DNA from: Ridgeia piscesae
Taxonomy: Eukaryota > Annelida > Polychaeta > Sabellida > Siboglinidae
Length of the DNA stretch: 64,000 nucleotides
NCBI GenBank assembly: GCA_025642075.2
Contig: JAODUO010001099.1
Location: 89,837-153,836, forward strand
Reading direction: 5' to 3'
Every line of letters starts with the position of its first letter. The stretch's first letter is position 1. A program made the position numbers and the translations under genes. The notes beneath the pieces are model-generated. The model did no database searches and had not been told where the DNA came from. It saw nothing but the letters and a program-made list of their open reading frames with translations. Shown here in pieces: positions 26,147 to 36,879 of this stretch.

Positions 26147-26372
26147 TCACACACTACACGAATCATGCAAGCCACATACTACATGAAACACAAGTCACAC
26201 TAAACAGTACAGTACATGAGTCGCATACTACACGAACCCAACAAGTTACACACTACATGAATCACACAAGTCACACACTACACGAATCACACCCATAAGA
26301 CACACTACATGAATCAGAGAAGTCATACACTATTTAAATCACACAAATCGCACACCACACAAACTATACCCC
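26147..26372. repeat. degenerate CACACTACATGAATCACACA minisatellite
   Basis: Seven or eight imperfect units of about 25-30 bp built on CACACTACACGAATCACAC and AAGTCACACAC. It lies downstream of the SUDS3 stop, beyond its likely poly(A) site. Confidence 0.8.
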
Positions 26373-26653
26373 ACACAAAGGCAAGAAATAAGGTTTACAC
26401 ATTTATTATAGCAATTTTAGACGAAACATGACAACACATGGTTTGTATACAAACATTGAAGACTGCCCCACCACAGACAGATGGCTAGCTGGCTACATCA
26501 AGCCACTACTGTTACTTCATCACCAACTTGAGATGACAACAACACAATCTGCCCACATACAGGGCACATCAAAACAATAAATTAATGACCCTTGTGGAAT
26601 AAAAAAGTTTATAATTATATCATGAAAAACCGGCAAGTGTGGCACTGCACAGC

Positions 26654-26659
26654 TTTATT
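26654..26659 (-). terminator. likely SUDS3 polyadenylation signal
   Basis: TTTATT on the plus strand is AATAAA on the gene's strand, about 130 bases after the stop codon. Further TTTATT motifs occur near 26400. Confidence 0.5.
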
Positions 26660-26789
26660 AAATTGAAGTACAAAGATCTTAACATGTGCGTTTTAAAAAC
26701 AAAAACTTAATACCGGTTTTCAATGCACTTGCTGGCAAAACTAATCGTTTGATACAATAATACTAGACAGAATGGTAACATCCTAGATG

Positions 26790-26885
26790 TCAAGTTGCCC
26801 GTCGTTTCAATGTGTATTTCCCTTTCTGCAGCTGCGTGACGTATATACGCAGCTTGCCGTTGTCCGTTGTCTTTCGTAGCCAAAC
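26790..26885 (-). CDS. SUDS3: SUDS3 exon 9 (C terminus)
   Basis: Opens after TTGCAG with [20 protein letters not shown] and ends in a basic RRAT then TGA. Residues 278-308. This is the conserved C-terminal half of the Sds3 domain; human SUDS3 continues only a few residues further. Confidence 0.92.
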   Translation of the reverse strand, partial: VWLRKTTDNGKLRIYVTQLQKGKYTLKRRAT

Positions 26886-29800
26886 CTGCAATGTAACCAC
26901 CATATAGAGTCAGTTATGTTACGTTCCAAATCAAAGTTCACGGGAATACTGTATTGCTCAACTAATGGCCGATTAATTTTGTTTACCTAATTTGCAACAT
27001 CACCACATTTACAACATTATATGGAAATATACGATTTTCTTAAGAGAATAGCATTGAAGAAACTTCTAAACAACAGATTTTGATCTTAAATGTTTATTTC
27101 ACTCCTTGTGCCTTGAAAACTGTCAGCACTAGGGGGCGCCACATGGACACTTTAGTCCGTGATACAACAGCAGCTGTGATACACGACAGCTGTAGGTAAA
27201 ACAGTATTCATACCATCTTTGTTAAGCAATAAACACCCAGTGTAAACCACAACTGTCTGGGTATCAATAACTTATCAAATTGTAACGTATATTATCTAAC
27301 TATAGTCTTAGTAGTCTATGTAAAATCTGTACACACTACACTACTCTGTATTCAATGTGCAGATGCAATTTGGACCTCATATTCAATGTAGTCTGTATTG
27401 TGAAACATATACTGCGAAGTCATGTTTTGTTTCGGCCCTACTTGCAGTGAGTCCGTCGGTCCGACAGACACCACTCACCTCCATGGTTCCAACAGCACTG
27501 ATCACCGCCGCTACTTTGCCAAGTTCCTTCGACTCAACAAACACGCCCTGACCGCGGTGGAACCTGAAATTGCAGATCTACAGTTTAGAGGCAACCAAAA
27601 ACATTCCTTATCCACACCATTTCATCTTTCTATGTTCATTTGACTTTTCCTGACATGTTGCAGAACTAAATCAAACAGGCACCAATGAACCAACAGATTA
27701 AAACAACAGATACTAATAAGTAAACAATACTTGGTTTATTAAATTTCACCTGTTATGAATTTACTTACGATATTAATAATAAATAAAGCGCTGAAGATAT
27801 TTGGGTAAATAAGGTATAACTGGCTGTCTGTGGAAAAGTTACAACCTAACACTAAGTTCACTTGATAGATCTCAACAAACATACATGTACAGTGCCTGAG
27901 GGCAATGCTATTGATTCAAGCACTGAACGAATAAATTGTATTCTTTTTATTATAGATCATAGATGTATATTTACGACGATCTCTATACACACTGAAAACA
28001 TGCCCCGGCATGTGTCACTGATACTGACCAGCGTTTGTCGAAGTAGAGTCGTCCGTCGTCAATGCGAGCCTCGTAGACGTTTTCGCTGCTGCTGGCCGGG
28101 GGGAGGGTCGACACCACAGTCTTGCGATTGATTGGCTTGCCACTCACTTTGTTGATGATCCTCAGATCCTCGAGGATATCGTCCTCAGGCAGGAAGTAGT
28201 TCAGCTGGGCTCACCACATTAAAGGACAGTAACAACGTCAACAGTGAACATACACCAATACAGAGATGACATTTGGAGGACAGTGGCTAGTGGCTACAGT
28301 GTCAGTATCTCTACCGACAGAACCCAGGCATAGGTATAGATCACGTGCTGCTGCTTGGAACCATGGGCAGACTTGTTAATTTCACGGCACCGAGTCATTT
28401 GGCCCTAATGACTACACTATAAGAAGTATTAAGAACACGTCCTTACTGTTTACGAAACAAGTGCATAACATATTATATAGGATACTAGGTGATGTTTTCC
28501 GCCGTTTTTCTGGTATAGGCATTGGATCGTTAGGTCGCCGTCGCAACTTTCGCGTCGTCGCTGGCTTCACTTCCATGGAATCTGAAATGTCAAATTTGCA
28601 AATCACACCATGTGTAATACACAACTAGTTGTGTTAAATACAATGGTCTAACACACTGAAGTAACTATTGCTTATCAGATACATAGAAGGATATGATTAC
28701 TTTTAGTCCTTTTAGTTCAGCTCTGTACCACAATACATAAGTTATACATATTTATTTATATATTTTACTTGTATTATTATTTTTATATCTAAGTTACATG
28801 TTATATTTCATCAAATATTGCTTTGTAAACACTCCCAAACAGGGGACTACTTTGGATGTTAGTGTATAAATAAAGTTTTTATTATTTACTACTGTTAACC
28901 TCACTGTGCCATCACTCCAGTATTACAACCACTTTGCAATTAAGGTCACCATAAGGGTCACAGATTATATCTGTGACAGTAAAGTTTAGGGAACTGACGT
29001 CATTTCACAAACATGTTCACTCCAGTGAGCCTGCCAATTCCAAGAGAAACATGCAAAACAGAATAACAGGTGTTAAAACTGTGAACTAGTTCCTGCCTTA
29101 TGACTTGAATCAATCAACTGTAGTGAACTGGTATCATGAATAACTGAGATGAGAGCTTAAAATTGTATTTCCTGTTCTGCTTATGAACTCTCACAAATAT
29201 CAATACAACTGTTGGCAGCGCATACGATTATATTTCTTGTTCTGTTTATGAACGAGTTCGCAAGAATGCTATTGAAAGTCCCCAGAATTTGTCATTACAT
29301 TTCTGTCTTTTACAAACGTCTGCCACACCTCCAGTCAGTTCAATCGTGTGCCTCTCGTTCTCAATCTGCTTCTTTTTATCCTCCAGCTCCATGATCAGGT
29401 TCTCGTTCAACTCAATCTTCTTCTCCTGAAGAAGCAGTCAAAGGTTAATATTCCACACACACCATCAACACACTGTGCAAACTTTACTGTGTTTTGTTGT
29501 TTCTGTCTTGATTTCCACTAAATGGGTGTCCACTGCAAGATAAATACTTGAATTTTGAAATACGCTCATCCATGTGAACACTTGATATAATATTTGTCCA
29601 CAAATAGTTATTCTAAAACTCAAACAAAACATTTTCCGGAATTTTTTTGGGCCAGGCCAACCTTTCTATGCTTGGCACTGAGGAGCGAGGATGGTCACCG
29701 CCAGGGTCCTCGTCATTGTCTGTGTACATGTGTACTGCATTTCACTGATATCAGAAATGCATTGATATCTCATGTCTGTATTAAATAATTGGATCTCTTG

Positions 29801-32800
29801 TTTTAAAGCAGTCAGCAATTTAAAAATGGTTTCTTCTGTGTTAGTACCAACAGACCCAGTAATTCGTTGAACCTGTGAAGCCTATTCCCACAGACAAGTA
29901 GCCATGGGGCCTAAACTTAAAAACGTATTTTATTAATTAACATGTGATACTGTAGTTAATATATTAAACTGCCTTCAGTATTTAACAGTAATTATAATAG
30001 TAAGCAATAGTACATAATACACCATAGTGCATATGACACTGGGCCTGGCAGTGAAGTAGTACAACACAATAAACTCTAACCTCAAACGTCTCCACAGATC
30101 TCTTTTTCTCCTTGATGTAGTCTTCCTCAATCAGCTCCACCTGCAGGGAATACACAGAATATAAACATCGTACAGCATATGCACATCATTCGCAAGTACA
30201 GGTTGCACAAAGATTCCCAATTCAATGTGTTATGCAGAGCGATTTTGAATTTAAAATGCATTTATATAAGATTAATATGTTAAAACTGTCTCTTAACAAG
30301 ATTTCCACCTAGAGAATCAACTCTAGATGGCAGGTGGACAAGGAAGCCCTTTGGCTTATCGAGAGTCCAACCTATCTATCTAAATGTACCCCGCCCTTCT
30401 TAGGTATATGTCAGTTTCAGTCTTGCAGTAACTGAAACAACAACATGGAAACAACAGTGGCTGGTAACACTTTGACAACCGAGAGAATAGTGTTTCAACC
30501 CTCTCCTTGTAGTGTACTATACTTGGTTACTTACAACATAGTTGTACCAGACTTCGTTGACCCAAACCCTCTCCTTGTAGTGCTGTTCGATCTTCTTCAG
30601 TTTCTTCATGTAGTCTGGCAGGGTGCTGTCCTTCAGCTGCTGCAGCTGTTTCTTTAGCTGTGCCAGTTTGTCCTGGTACATCCTGCCGACACAACATCAG
30701 TGTCTGCATCACCACTCAACAGATCTCTATGCTGGATCAACTATCTACAGGTCAGTCTAAAGTGTACTCACTGGGAGTCGTAGCTTCATGTAACACGTAG
30801 TAGAGTAGAGAAAGTAGAAAAAAGGTTTTCCAAAAGCATAGATAATGTCAGTAATGCTTTGGAAATGGATGTCACATGTGTACTTGTGGTTTATTGTCAT
30901 AATACACATCTTGGCTGGTTTGTAAGTACGTGTGTTAACATGTATGTGATTACGTGTCTACCATAACATTTGTGACTGGCAAAAATGTTATCCAGCATAA
31001 AGCCCTGAATGTACTGGACAGTATGTGTGTGAGCAGCTGAACACGTGTGCATGATCCAATCCAAACACACACAGCTACATAAATACAAGACACAACAGAA
31101 GTTGCATTATTATAAGACACATTGTGAGAAAATTTCATTTACAACAACGTTGAAGTAAGACAGCAGAAGACTTGGAACTTGAAGTTGTCTTGATTTTACA
31201 AAACAGTGGCTACGTACTGTTCCTTGATTTCTGTGAATTCTTCTTCACGTTTTGCCATGTCTGTTTCACTGGCGTCCTCCGTATCTGGAAGACACAGAAT
31301 GAAGTCACATAGCGAATTTTGATAGTCATTATAAAGATTAATTTCATGAACATGATTGTCATCAAACATATTGGACTGTAAAATTTATAAATAATTGCCT
31401 TGTCATCAGGGTTAAAATTGAGTGCCCCGAGGTTGCCAGGAAAGAAAAAGAATCCATTACTCATTTGTAACCATATTAATCACCTAGGATTGTGCTGGTG
31501 TTAGTTACAGTACATGACTGGAGGTAATAACATTTTGTAAAATAAGAATGAAAAAGATGATAATAAAACGACCTGAAGGGTCTAGCCAGGATTATCAGTA
31601 AATAAAGTATACTTAAGTCACATCCCACAGCTGAGCTTGAACAGGCCCAGTCTATTTTAGGTATGCAAGTTACAATAAGAGACAACAGATTGCAGAGTAA
31701 TTCAGTACTGAAATTAGTATTCATGGCTAAAAAGATAACTACGAGGTTGTGTTATATTTCATGATGAGCTAACAGTGAATGGAAGAAACATGCGATATTT
31801 CCAACCAGTGAAAAAATTCAGTGCTGCTTTAAGTGCTTTTGGGCTGAGCAGTCAACGTAACACTAGCTGTACTGTTTGCAATAGTGAACACCAGAACTTA
31901 AAAAGTGCAAATGTAGTAAATCAATAAATCACAAAGTGATACTTGTCGTTGTTCCATTTAAAGGCAGAATGATGCAGCAATTAAACCATAGCTTTATGTA
32001 GAGACCCGTCCGCCCGTCACTTGGATGGGTAAAAACGAATACGGACAGGTAGAAATATGGGTGGACGGGTAAAAAATGAAGGAACAAAAAGTCTTCCAAA
32101 ACTGTAGATATTGTTAGTTATGCCTTGAAAGTGAGTAAAAATGGTGTCACATGTGTGTTTGTAGTCCATTTCAGGTCATCAGACACATTTAATAGTTTGT
32201 AAACTGACTTAACAGTTAACATCCATGTGTCCACCAAAACATGTGTGACTGGCAATAATTTTATCCTCCAAGAAAGCCCTGAATTAAACAAACACTGCTT
32301 CTTGACTTAACCATTATATAAAATAGCGATGTTGTGGGTGTGTGGGAAATCCAGGAAGAGGTGACCTGGTGTTGCTATCTGCAAACCCAGGCAGCCCAAA
32401 ATGGACACCTGCCAGTTTCAAGCAGCTCTGATTCAGATGAAAATTAAGACATAACCCTCCGTTGAACTCCTGAAATAGTCATTACTATTTTCTAATGAAG
32501 CTGCTACATAGGCTATAGCCATGATGTTTGTCAGTTTGTGGCACGTTAAATGTGTTGAATAAAATGATTGAGTTACATTATGACGTGCATTTTTGATTTG
32601 GCCCACACTTTCTGTGTCGGGCCCCTAGATATTGAAAAAGTGGGAGCCCTGCTGGCCCCCACTAATTTTAGGCTAAATTCTAACCCTGTTAAGTCGTTAA
32701 TCAAACTTTACTTAAGAATGTTACAAATGAATTCTATTACCATAAAATTGCAATATCCAGCAAAAAAATGCATAGCAACCATATTGAGAACACAATTTCA

Positions 32801-34592
32801 CATATATTGAACACACAAGTTAAATATTATATGTAAATTTATCACGAGATACTGCTATGTCTATGTCATAATCTGCAAAACCCGAAGCCAAGGTGATTAT
32901 GCCAATGAAATATCACCATCTATCAAATTCACAGTGGTGCAAATATTGCTGCGATTTGCAGCAGTCTGTCCGACTGCAGATAGACTGAAATTAAATCCCA
33001 CCAAATGCTTCACAATGACATTAGCCTCAAGAAAACCGACACCAAATATTTACACCTTCTGTGGCCAACAACTTAAATCTGTTCAATCACATTGTTATCT
33101 TGGTGTACAAATATCAAATCTCAGGTTGTTTACTCCAAACAGCCCAAACTTGGGCTAACGCAGGAGTTTGTAGTGCTTCTTGTGCGCATGCGTTTGGTTG
33201 TATATATGTTTGTTTGTTTGTTATAACTTGTTTGTTTGTTTTACAGGCAATTTAGGTGATTGGGTGTTGAGAAGGGGAGGTTCATTATTGCTGCTTGAAA
33301 AGCTATGGGATTTTCTATTGCAGTAATGTGTGGTGGGATCATATTCCAGATGCGAATTGCACGGGGGTAAAAGAGCAGTGTTGATGCGGCACCTGGTGGC
33401 AATGTAATGGCCACGGTTTTTTTATGGTTTTAGTAGGCCCGGTGGTGGTGTGATGTTGATTATGTTATTTAAAATTTTGTGTACAAATACATTAAATTGG
33501 ACAGCACAATGCAACTCATTTGCTAGGAAAGCACAACAGACTCTAGGAGTCATTAGGAGAAATCTAAATAAATGCCCAACCAACATTAAGTCTACACAAC
33601 CCTTCTCCGACCAATACTTGAATATGCGTCAGCATCATGGGATCCACACTGCCTAAAACATACTAAAAACCTTAGACAGAATCCAAAGACAAGCTGCCAG
33701 ATTTTGTACACAAAACTATTCTAGAGAACCAGGAACAGTAACCCAACTTCTTAAAGACCTCCAGTGGGACACCCTCCAAACAAGAAGAAAAATTAATAAA
33801 AGACTTAGCATAATATACAAATTGGAACATAACCTTATAGATATCACGCTAGATCACTATATCCAACACAACACTAGATCCTCACGTAAACATGACAATC
33901 AGTTATTGCAAATTAGATACTCTGCAAACATATTTGGAAACAGCTTCTTCCCAACAACAATTAAAGAATGGAATTCTCTCCCCCCAAACACTGTCTCAAG
34001 TAAATCACTAAATAAACTCATTTCAGAATAATTTGGTCCAACATTTTAACAATTAAGTCAGACGACCACCATGCGCACTGGCGTGATGTGTCCCTATGAC
34101 ATTTTGCCAGTTGCAGATACAAATACAGAACGTAAAATCGTTATGTCACCGCGGTCGCGGGCATGAGCGATAACCCGTTAGTTTGACGCAAACCGAAGCG
34201 CTATTTGAACATAAAATGTCACCAAATACATTATTTTGTAAATATCTTATGTCTGAAACTATGTGGAAGGATGAAACAACATATTTTGGTTGAGGTGGTA
34301 AGCATAGTTTATACACAAACCCGCAGTATGCATGAATACGCGCCGACAATCTGACATAAATAACAAAGCGAAACCGAGACACCGGGACTGCAGGAGCCTG
34401 AGGAAGGCGTGATTACCCGAGATACCGCCCGCTGCGAGTGTCAATCATTCACGTCTTTGTAAGTAAGACAACATAGCAACACTAGTAGTAATGACCTTCG
34501 TCAGATGCTTGTCTCTTGTCGTCAATAAAATCGAAACTGTCGTCTAATTCAGTGTCGTTTTCAAACATTGGTGAAAAACTATAACTCGCCAT
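26790..34592 (-). CDS. SUDS3: SUDS3 (Sds3), Sin3-HDAC corepressor subunit
   Basis: Nine coding exons joined in order: 34592-34496, 31284-31218, 30682-30535, 30140-30081, 29425-29329, 28581-28486, 28210-28029, 27563-27479, 26885-26790. Every intron is GT-AG and every junction phase agrees. The protein is 308 aa (human about 328). Family known role: Sds3/BRMS1-type scaffold that dimerises through a coiled coil and stabilises HDAC1/2 on Sin3 in the nucleus. Visible: an acidic N terminus (residues 1-55), a long charged coiled coil (56-155), the family signature [19 protein letters not shown] (about 167-185), a variable linker, and a C-terminal domain (about 230-308) with [15 protein letters not shown] and IYVTQLQ motifs. 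The start ATG has a strong context (GGGATGG). Oddity: exon 7 has one extra base that breaks the frame as assembled. The stretch around the signature and the C-terminal domain favour SUDS3 over BRMS1. Neighbour: divergent Derlin-2 gene. Confidence 0.93.
27479..27563 (-). CDS. SUDS3: SUDS3 exon 8
   Basis: Opens after TTTCAG and completes the split Trp codon. Contains [13 protein letters not shown] and [12 protein letters not shown] (residues 250-277), followed by a GTGAGT donor. Confidence 0.92.
28029..28210 (-). CDS. SUDS3: SUDS3 exon 7, one-base insertion
   Basis: Covers residues 190-248 ([13 protein letters not shown], variable linker, [14 protein letters not shown]) and ends TG|GTCAGT. The phases of exons 6 and 8 require 181 bases but the assembled exon has 182: an A run reads AAA where AA is needed (plus-strand TTT at 28200-28202). 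Without that base the family peptide runs through; with it an in-frame TGA is met. The remainder of the exon is intact and conserved. Confidence 0.85.
28260..28420 (+). mobile_element. decayed SINE in SUDS3 intron 6
   Basis: GGACAGTGGCTAGTGGCTA recalls the A-box head and CAGAACCCAGG with GATCACGTGCTGCTGC the B-box region of the local SINE family. Body blocks are barely recognisable. Confidence 0.4.
28486..28581 (-). CDS. SUDS3: SUDS3 exon 6, family signature
   Basis: Opens after TTTCAG and completes an Asp codon, then [19 protein letters not shown] and [12 protein letters not shown] (residues 158-188). This is the most diagnostic stretch of Sds3. The donor is GTATCC, weak apart from GT; an in-frame read-through adds only a few residues with no homology. 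Confidence 0.93.
28740..28900 (+). mobile_element. possible retroposon 3' tail in SUDS3 intron 5
   Basis: AAACAGGGGACTACTTTGGA followed by TGTTAGTGTATAAATAAAG and an AT-rich run looks like a non-LTR 3' end. No coding part is visible. Confidence 0.3.
29329..29425 (-). CDS. SUDS3: SUDS3 exon 5, coiled coil
   Basis: [20 protein letters not shown] then [12 protein letters not shown] (residues 125-156), ending in a split codon before GTGTGG. Heptad-like spacing of I/L residues with abundant E/K. Confidence 0.93.
30081..30140 (-). CDS. SUDS3: SUDS3 exon 4, coiled coil
   Basis: Twenty codons, [20 protein letters not shown] (residues 105-124), between CTGCAG and GTTAGA. The YIKEKK core is shared with vertebrate SUDS3. 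Confidence 0.93.
30298..30412 (-). mobile_element. CR1-like LINE 3' end in SUDS3 intron 3
   Basis: Reverse complement of the 3' end of the elements at 18611 and 52763: the GGACTCTCGATAAGCCAAA and CCACCTGCCATCTAGAGTTG segments and the CTTGTT tail are all present. Heavily 5'-truncated. Confidence 0.85.
30535..30682 (-). CDS. SUDS3: SUDS3 exon 3, coiled coil
   Basis: After CGGCAG it completes the split Gln codon, then [18 protein letters not shown] and [16 protein letters not shown] (residues 56-104), ending at a GTAAGT donor. The spacing between the KER and YIKEKK motifs across the next junction equals that of human SUDS3. Confidence 0.93.
30760..31007 (+). mobile_element. MITE-like element, copy E, in SUDS3 intron 2
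   Basis: Central and right-hand blocks of the family (TTCCAAAAGCATAGATAATG, TGTCACATGTGT, TTATCCAGCATAAAGCCCTG). The left end is divergent. Confidence 0.6.
31218..31284 (-). CDS. SUDS3: SUDS3 exon 2
   Basis: Sixty-seven bases after TTCCAG encoding [20 protein letters not shown] (residues 34-53) then E, with split codons at both ends (Asp and Gln). The donor is GTACGT. Confidence 0.92.
31986..32282 (+). mobile_element. MITE-like element, copy C (full length)
   Basis: Reference copy of a roughly 297-bp family. It starts CCATAGCTTTATGTAGAGAC and ends TTATCCTCCAAGAAAGCCCTG; in other copies the end reads GCATAAAGCCCTG, so the termini are imperfect inverted repeats around GCTTTATG. At least five relatives lie in the window. 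No coding capacity. Located in SUDS3 intron 1. Confidence 0.85.
32480..32570 (+). mobile_element. possible retroposon 3' tail
   Basis: TGTGGCACGTTAAATGTGTTGAATAAAATG resembles 3' ends of L2-like elements. No coding part was recognised. Confidence 0.3.
32880..34035 (+). mobile_element. L2/CR1-like LINE, C-terminal RT, interrupted
   Basis: The left part (to about 33160) encodes [17 protein letters not shown], then [20 protein letters not shown], a typical non-LTR RT palm-to-thumb segment. The right part (from about 33480) encodes [18 protein letters not shown], then, after frameshifts, a PILEY-like segment, [13 protein letters not shown], and [20 protein letters not shown] near the C terminus, stopping at about 34031. 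About 320 bases of another LINE in reverse orientation lie between. Dead copy within SUDS3 intron 1. Confidence 0.85.
33165..33475 (-). mobile_element. nested LINE 3' end, opposite strand
   Basis: Read on the minus strand, [20 protein letters not shown] then [13 protein letters not shown], ending in a stop at about 33247, is the standard C terminus of a non-LTR RT. It is followed by an AAACAAACAAAC-rich 3' region. It splits the plus-strand LINE. Confidence 0.8.
34140..34450. promoter_or_regulatory. CpG-rich region just inside SUDS3 intron 1
   Basis: Dense CpG (CACCGCGGTCGCGGGC, ATACGCGCCGAC, TACCGCCCGCTGCGAGTG) against a CpG-poor background, immediately 3' of the first coding exon. Consistent with a CpG-rich 5' regulatory region, but composition is the only evidence. 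Confidence 0.3.
34496..34592 (-). CDS. SUDS3: SUDS3 exon 1 (start)
   Basis: ATG at 34592 in strong context, [20 protein letters not shown] then [12 protein letters not shown], followed by one base of the next Asp codon. The join gives [12 protein letters not shown], matching the vertebrate sequence around [12 protein letters not shown]. The donor is GTCATT, weak apart from GT. The acidic N terminus is typical of the family although its sequence is variable. Confidence 0.85.
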
Positions 34593-34699
34593 CCCATTTT
34601 GATTTTTTCTGCGACTCAGAAGTTGCCACCATAGTTGGTTGGAATAACATTGAAACCCGTCTTCAATCACAGGGATGAGGAAAAAGGCAAAAAACACCC

Positions 34700-35200
34700 A
34701 CAGTTAAAAAAAACATATGCTACAAGAGGGACCAGAACACACATAAAGAAAACTCATGTGAGTTTCATCCTGGGCTAACAGCAGCATACCATTCAACTGA
34801 CAGAAGAAGACAATTGTAACTATTACAGTAATTACTCTATAATTATTATTATATCAGATGCTCACAAGTCATCATAATAATTATTCATTATCATGCCATG
34901 AAACATACAAACTCATTGTGACACATACATCGACAGCAAATAATAAGGGATCCTTAAGAATATTAAGTCTGTGGAGAATGAGATGCTCACTTCATGATAA
35001 GTTCATACAATTTGATGGAATGGAGGTCACGCTTGTGGATGGGTAGAACATGTACGGTCTGCATGGAGACATACATGGCATTGACACAACAATAGAAGAA
35101 GTTTGTGAGTAAACTGGGTTCAAAGACTTGATCAAGACGAACAGACAAAGAGCATGGTTAGAAGAAAGACGAACAACATAAACAAGATTGCTGTCAATGT
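34700..35200. other. SUDS3/Derlin-2 intergenic, no feature seen
   Basis: AT-rich DNA upstream of SUDS3. No TATA box or gene was recognised. Confidence 0.4.
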
Positions 35201-35211
35201 AATTGCACAGT

Positions 35212-35497
35212 GGCTCAGAGGTAAAGCGTTGAACTCTTATTTAAGAGGAACCGGGTTCAAATCCTGTGCTGCCGGGTAAAACCTTGCGCTCCAGTTCACA
35301 TGATCAGCTGTATGAATGAGTACATGACTATAGATAGTGGTGGATATTTGTGTAAATAGCCTTTGTGCATTAATTGCAGATTGGATGCTTCCCAGAGAAA
35401 CCGAAATGGTGTTCAATTGAACAATTAAGATTGCCAGGGAGTAAAGTGTTAAGTGTTTTGAGCAGTTATGATGACTGAATATTGTGCTCTTCTCTCT
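35212..35497 (+). mobile_element. tRNA-derived SINE, copy 2 (complete)
   Basis: Starts GCACAGTGGCTCAGAGGTAA (A-box-like), then GGGTTCAAATCC (B box), GCGCTCCAGTTCAC, AGATAGTGGTGGATATT, and a tail GTGTTTTGAGCAGTTATGAT ending at a (TA)n tract. It has the same block order as copy 1 at 14180, plus the tail shared with 16365. Best reference copy in the window. Confidence 0.8.
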
Positions 35498-35682
<185 letters not shown>

Positions 35683-36109
35683 AAGAACTTACCTTGACTT
35701 TTTAATGCAGCATAACTGGAAGATTGGTTAAAATTTGAATGAGACAGCTAGGCAAGTGATTTGGTTAGCATAGAGGCAAGCAACTAAACTAGCAATGGCA
35801 AAGGATACAGAGGAATAATAACATTATATGGTGTTGTACTGTGTGCACATTGTGTAGGAGTGATAACCTCATGCATGGTATTATCGCAATCCATTTATTA
35901 TACATAACCAATATACTATACATATAATGCTATAGTAGCTTGGCCGATAGTTACTGTGTTTCTATCGCTTTACTGTCAATCACTAACTAGGTAGGCGTGA
36001 CCATACACAGTATATGCCTAATGGTAGTTGGGCTAGTCCCAGCTCTACTAGCTATAGCACTCACCCCTGTAGAGCAAACATGAAACAAGGAAGAAGACAA
36101 AAGTACTGT

Positions 36110-36760
36110 GTGAATCACTACTAATGTCTAGCTCGATTAAATGCCATAGAATATACTTACTTACTTTGTATATTTGGTTGTTTTGTCTCTTACCCAGAGA
36201 CATCAATCTCTTCTTTAAAATGCTCAATTAGGCTGTATATGAGTAGCTCTTCTGTAGTATTAGACTAAGGCTTCTCAGATTGCTTACAGATTTATAAAAA
36301 CAATTGATCTGGGGTAATTATAATCTGTTGAGACCTCTTATGTATTTAAATGCATGCCTTGCAGAGGTCTGCCTCAAGTCATCTCTGTTCCAAAGAAACA
36401 GATTCTGCTGGTGATCTGCTGAGTTTTAGCACTATCTTTTGAGTTTTTCAAGTTCGTTGATATGGTAATAAATGTTAGGGTTCCAGGCTGGCGACACATA
36501 CTCCAGCACTGGCGGGTCTGTGACTGGCGTATAATCATAGAATTGTATAATGTCTTTGTAGTAATTTCAGTTCTACTTTCAAAACATAAGTTGATTAACC
36601 CTTGCGTTGATTTGCCTTTGTTGTTATGTTTTCATACATGCATTGAACCTGGTTTTAAATTGTTACATACGGTAGCTCCTAAGTATTTTTGTTCATCTAC
36701 TGCTTGTAATATTTTTCCGTTTGAGTATATACGTAGTTGATGCATTGTTTTATTTCCAGT
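36110..36760 (-). mobile_element. decayed LINE RT fragment
   Basis: On the minus strand: SNGKILQAVDEQKYLGATV, then PVLEYVSPAWNPNIYYHINE and a continuing frame with stops, ending with a SLGKR.N-type C terminus. These are non-LTR RT thumb-region motifs. It lies in the interval between SUDS3 and Derlin-2. Confidence 0.75.
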
Positions 36761-36879
36761 ACTATGCATATGTTATGCTATTGTAGTGCAGTTGTGAAAC
36801 GAAAAACCACCATGCACGTCGTTGTTTGGTCAATAATGAGGTAGATGTACGGACATGCCCCACATTGCCCTACAAATTT

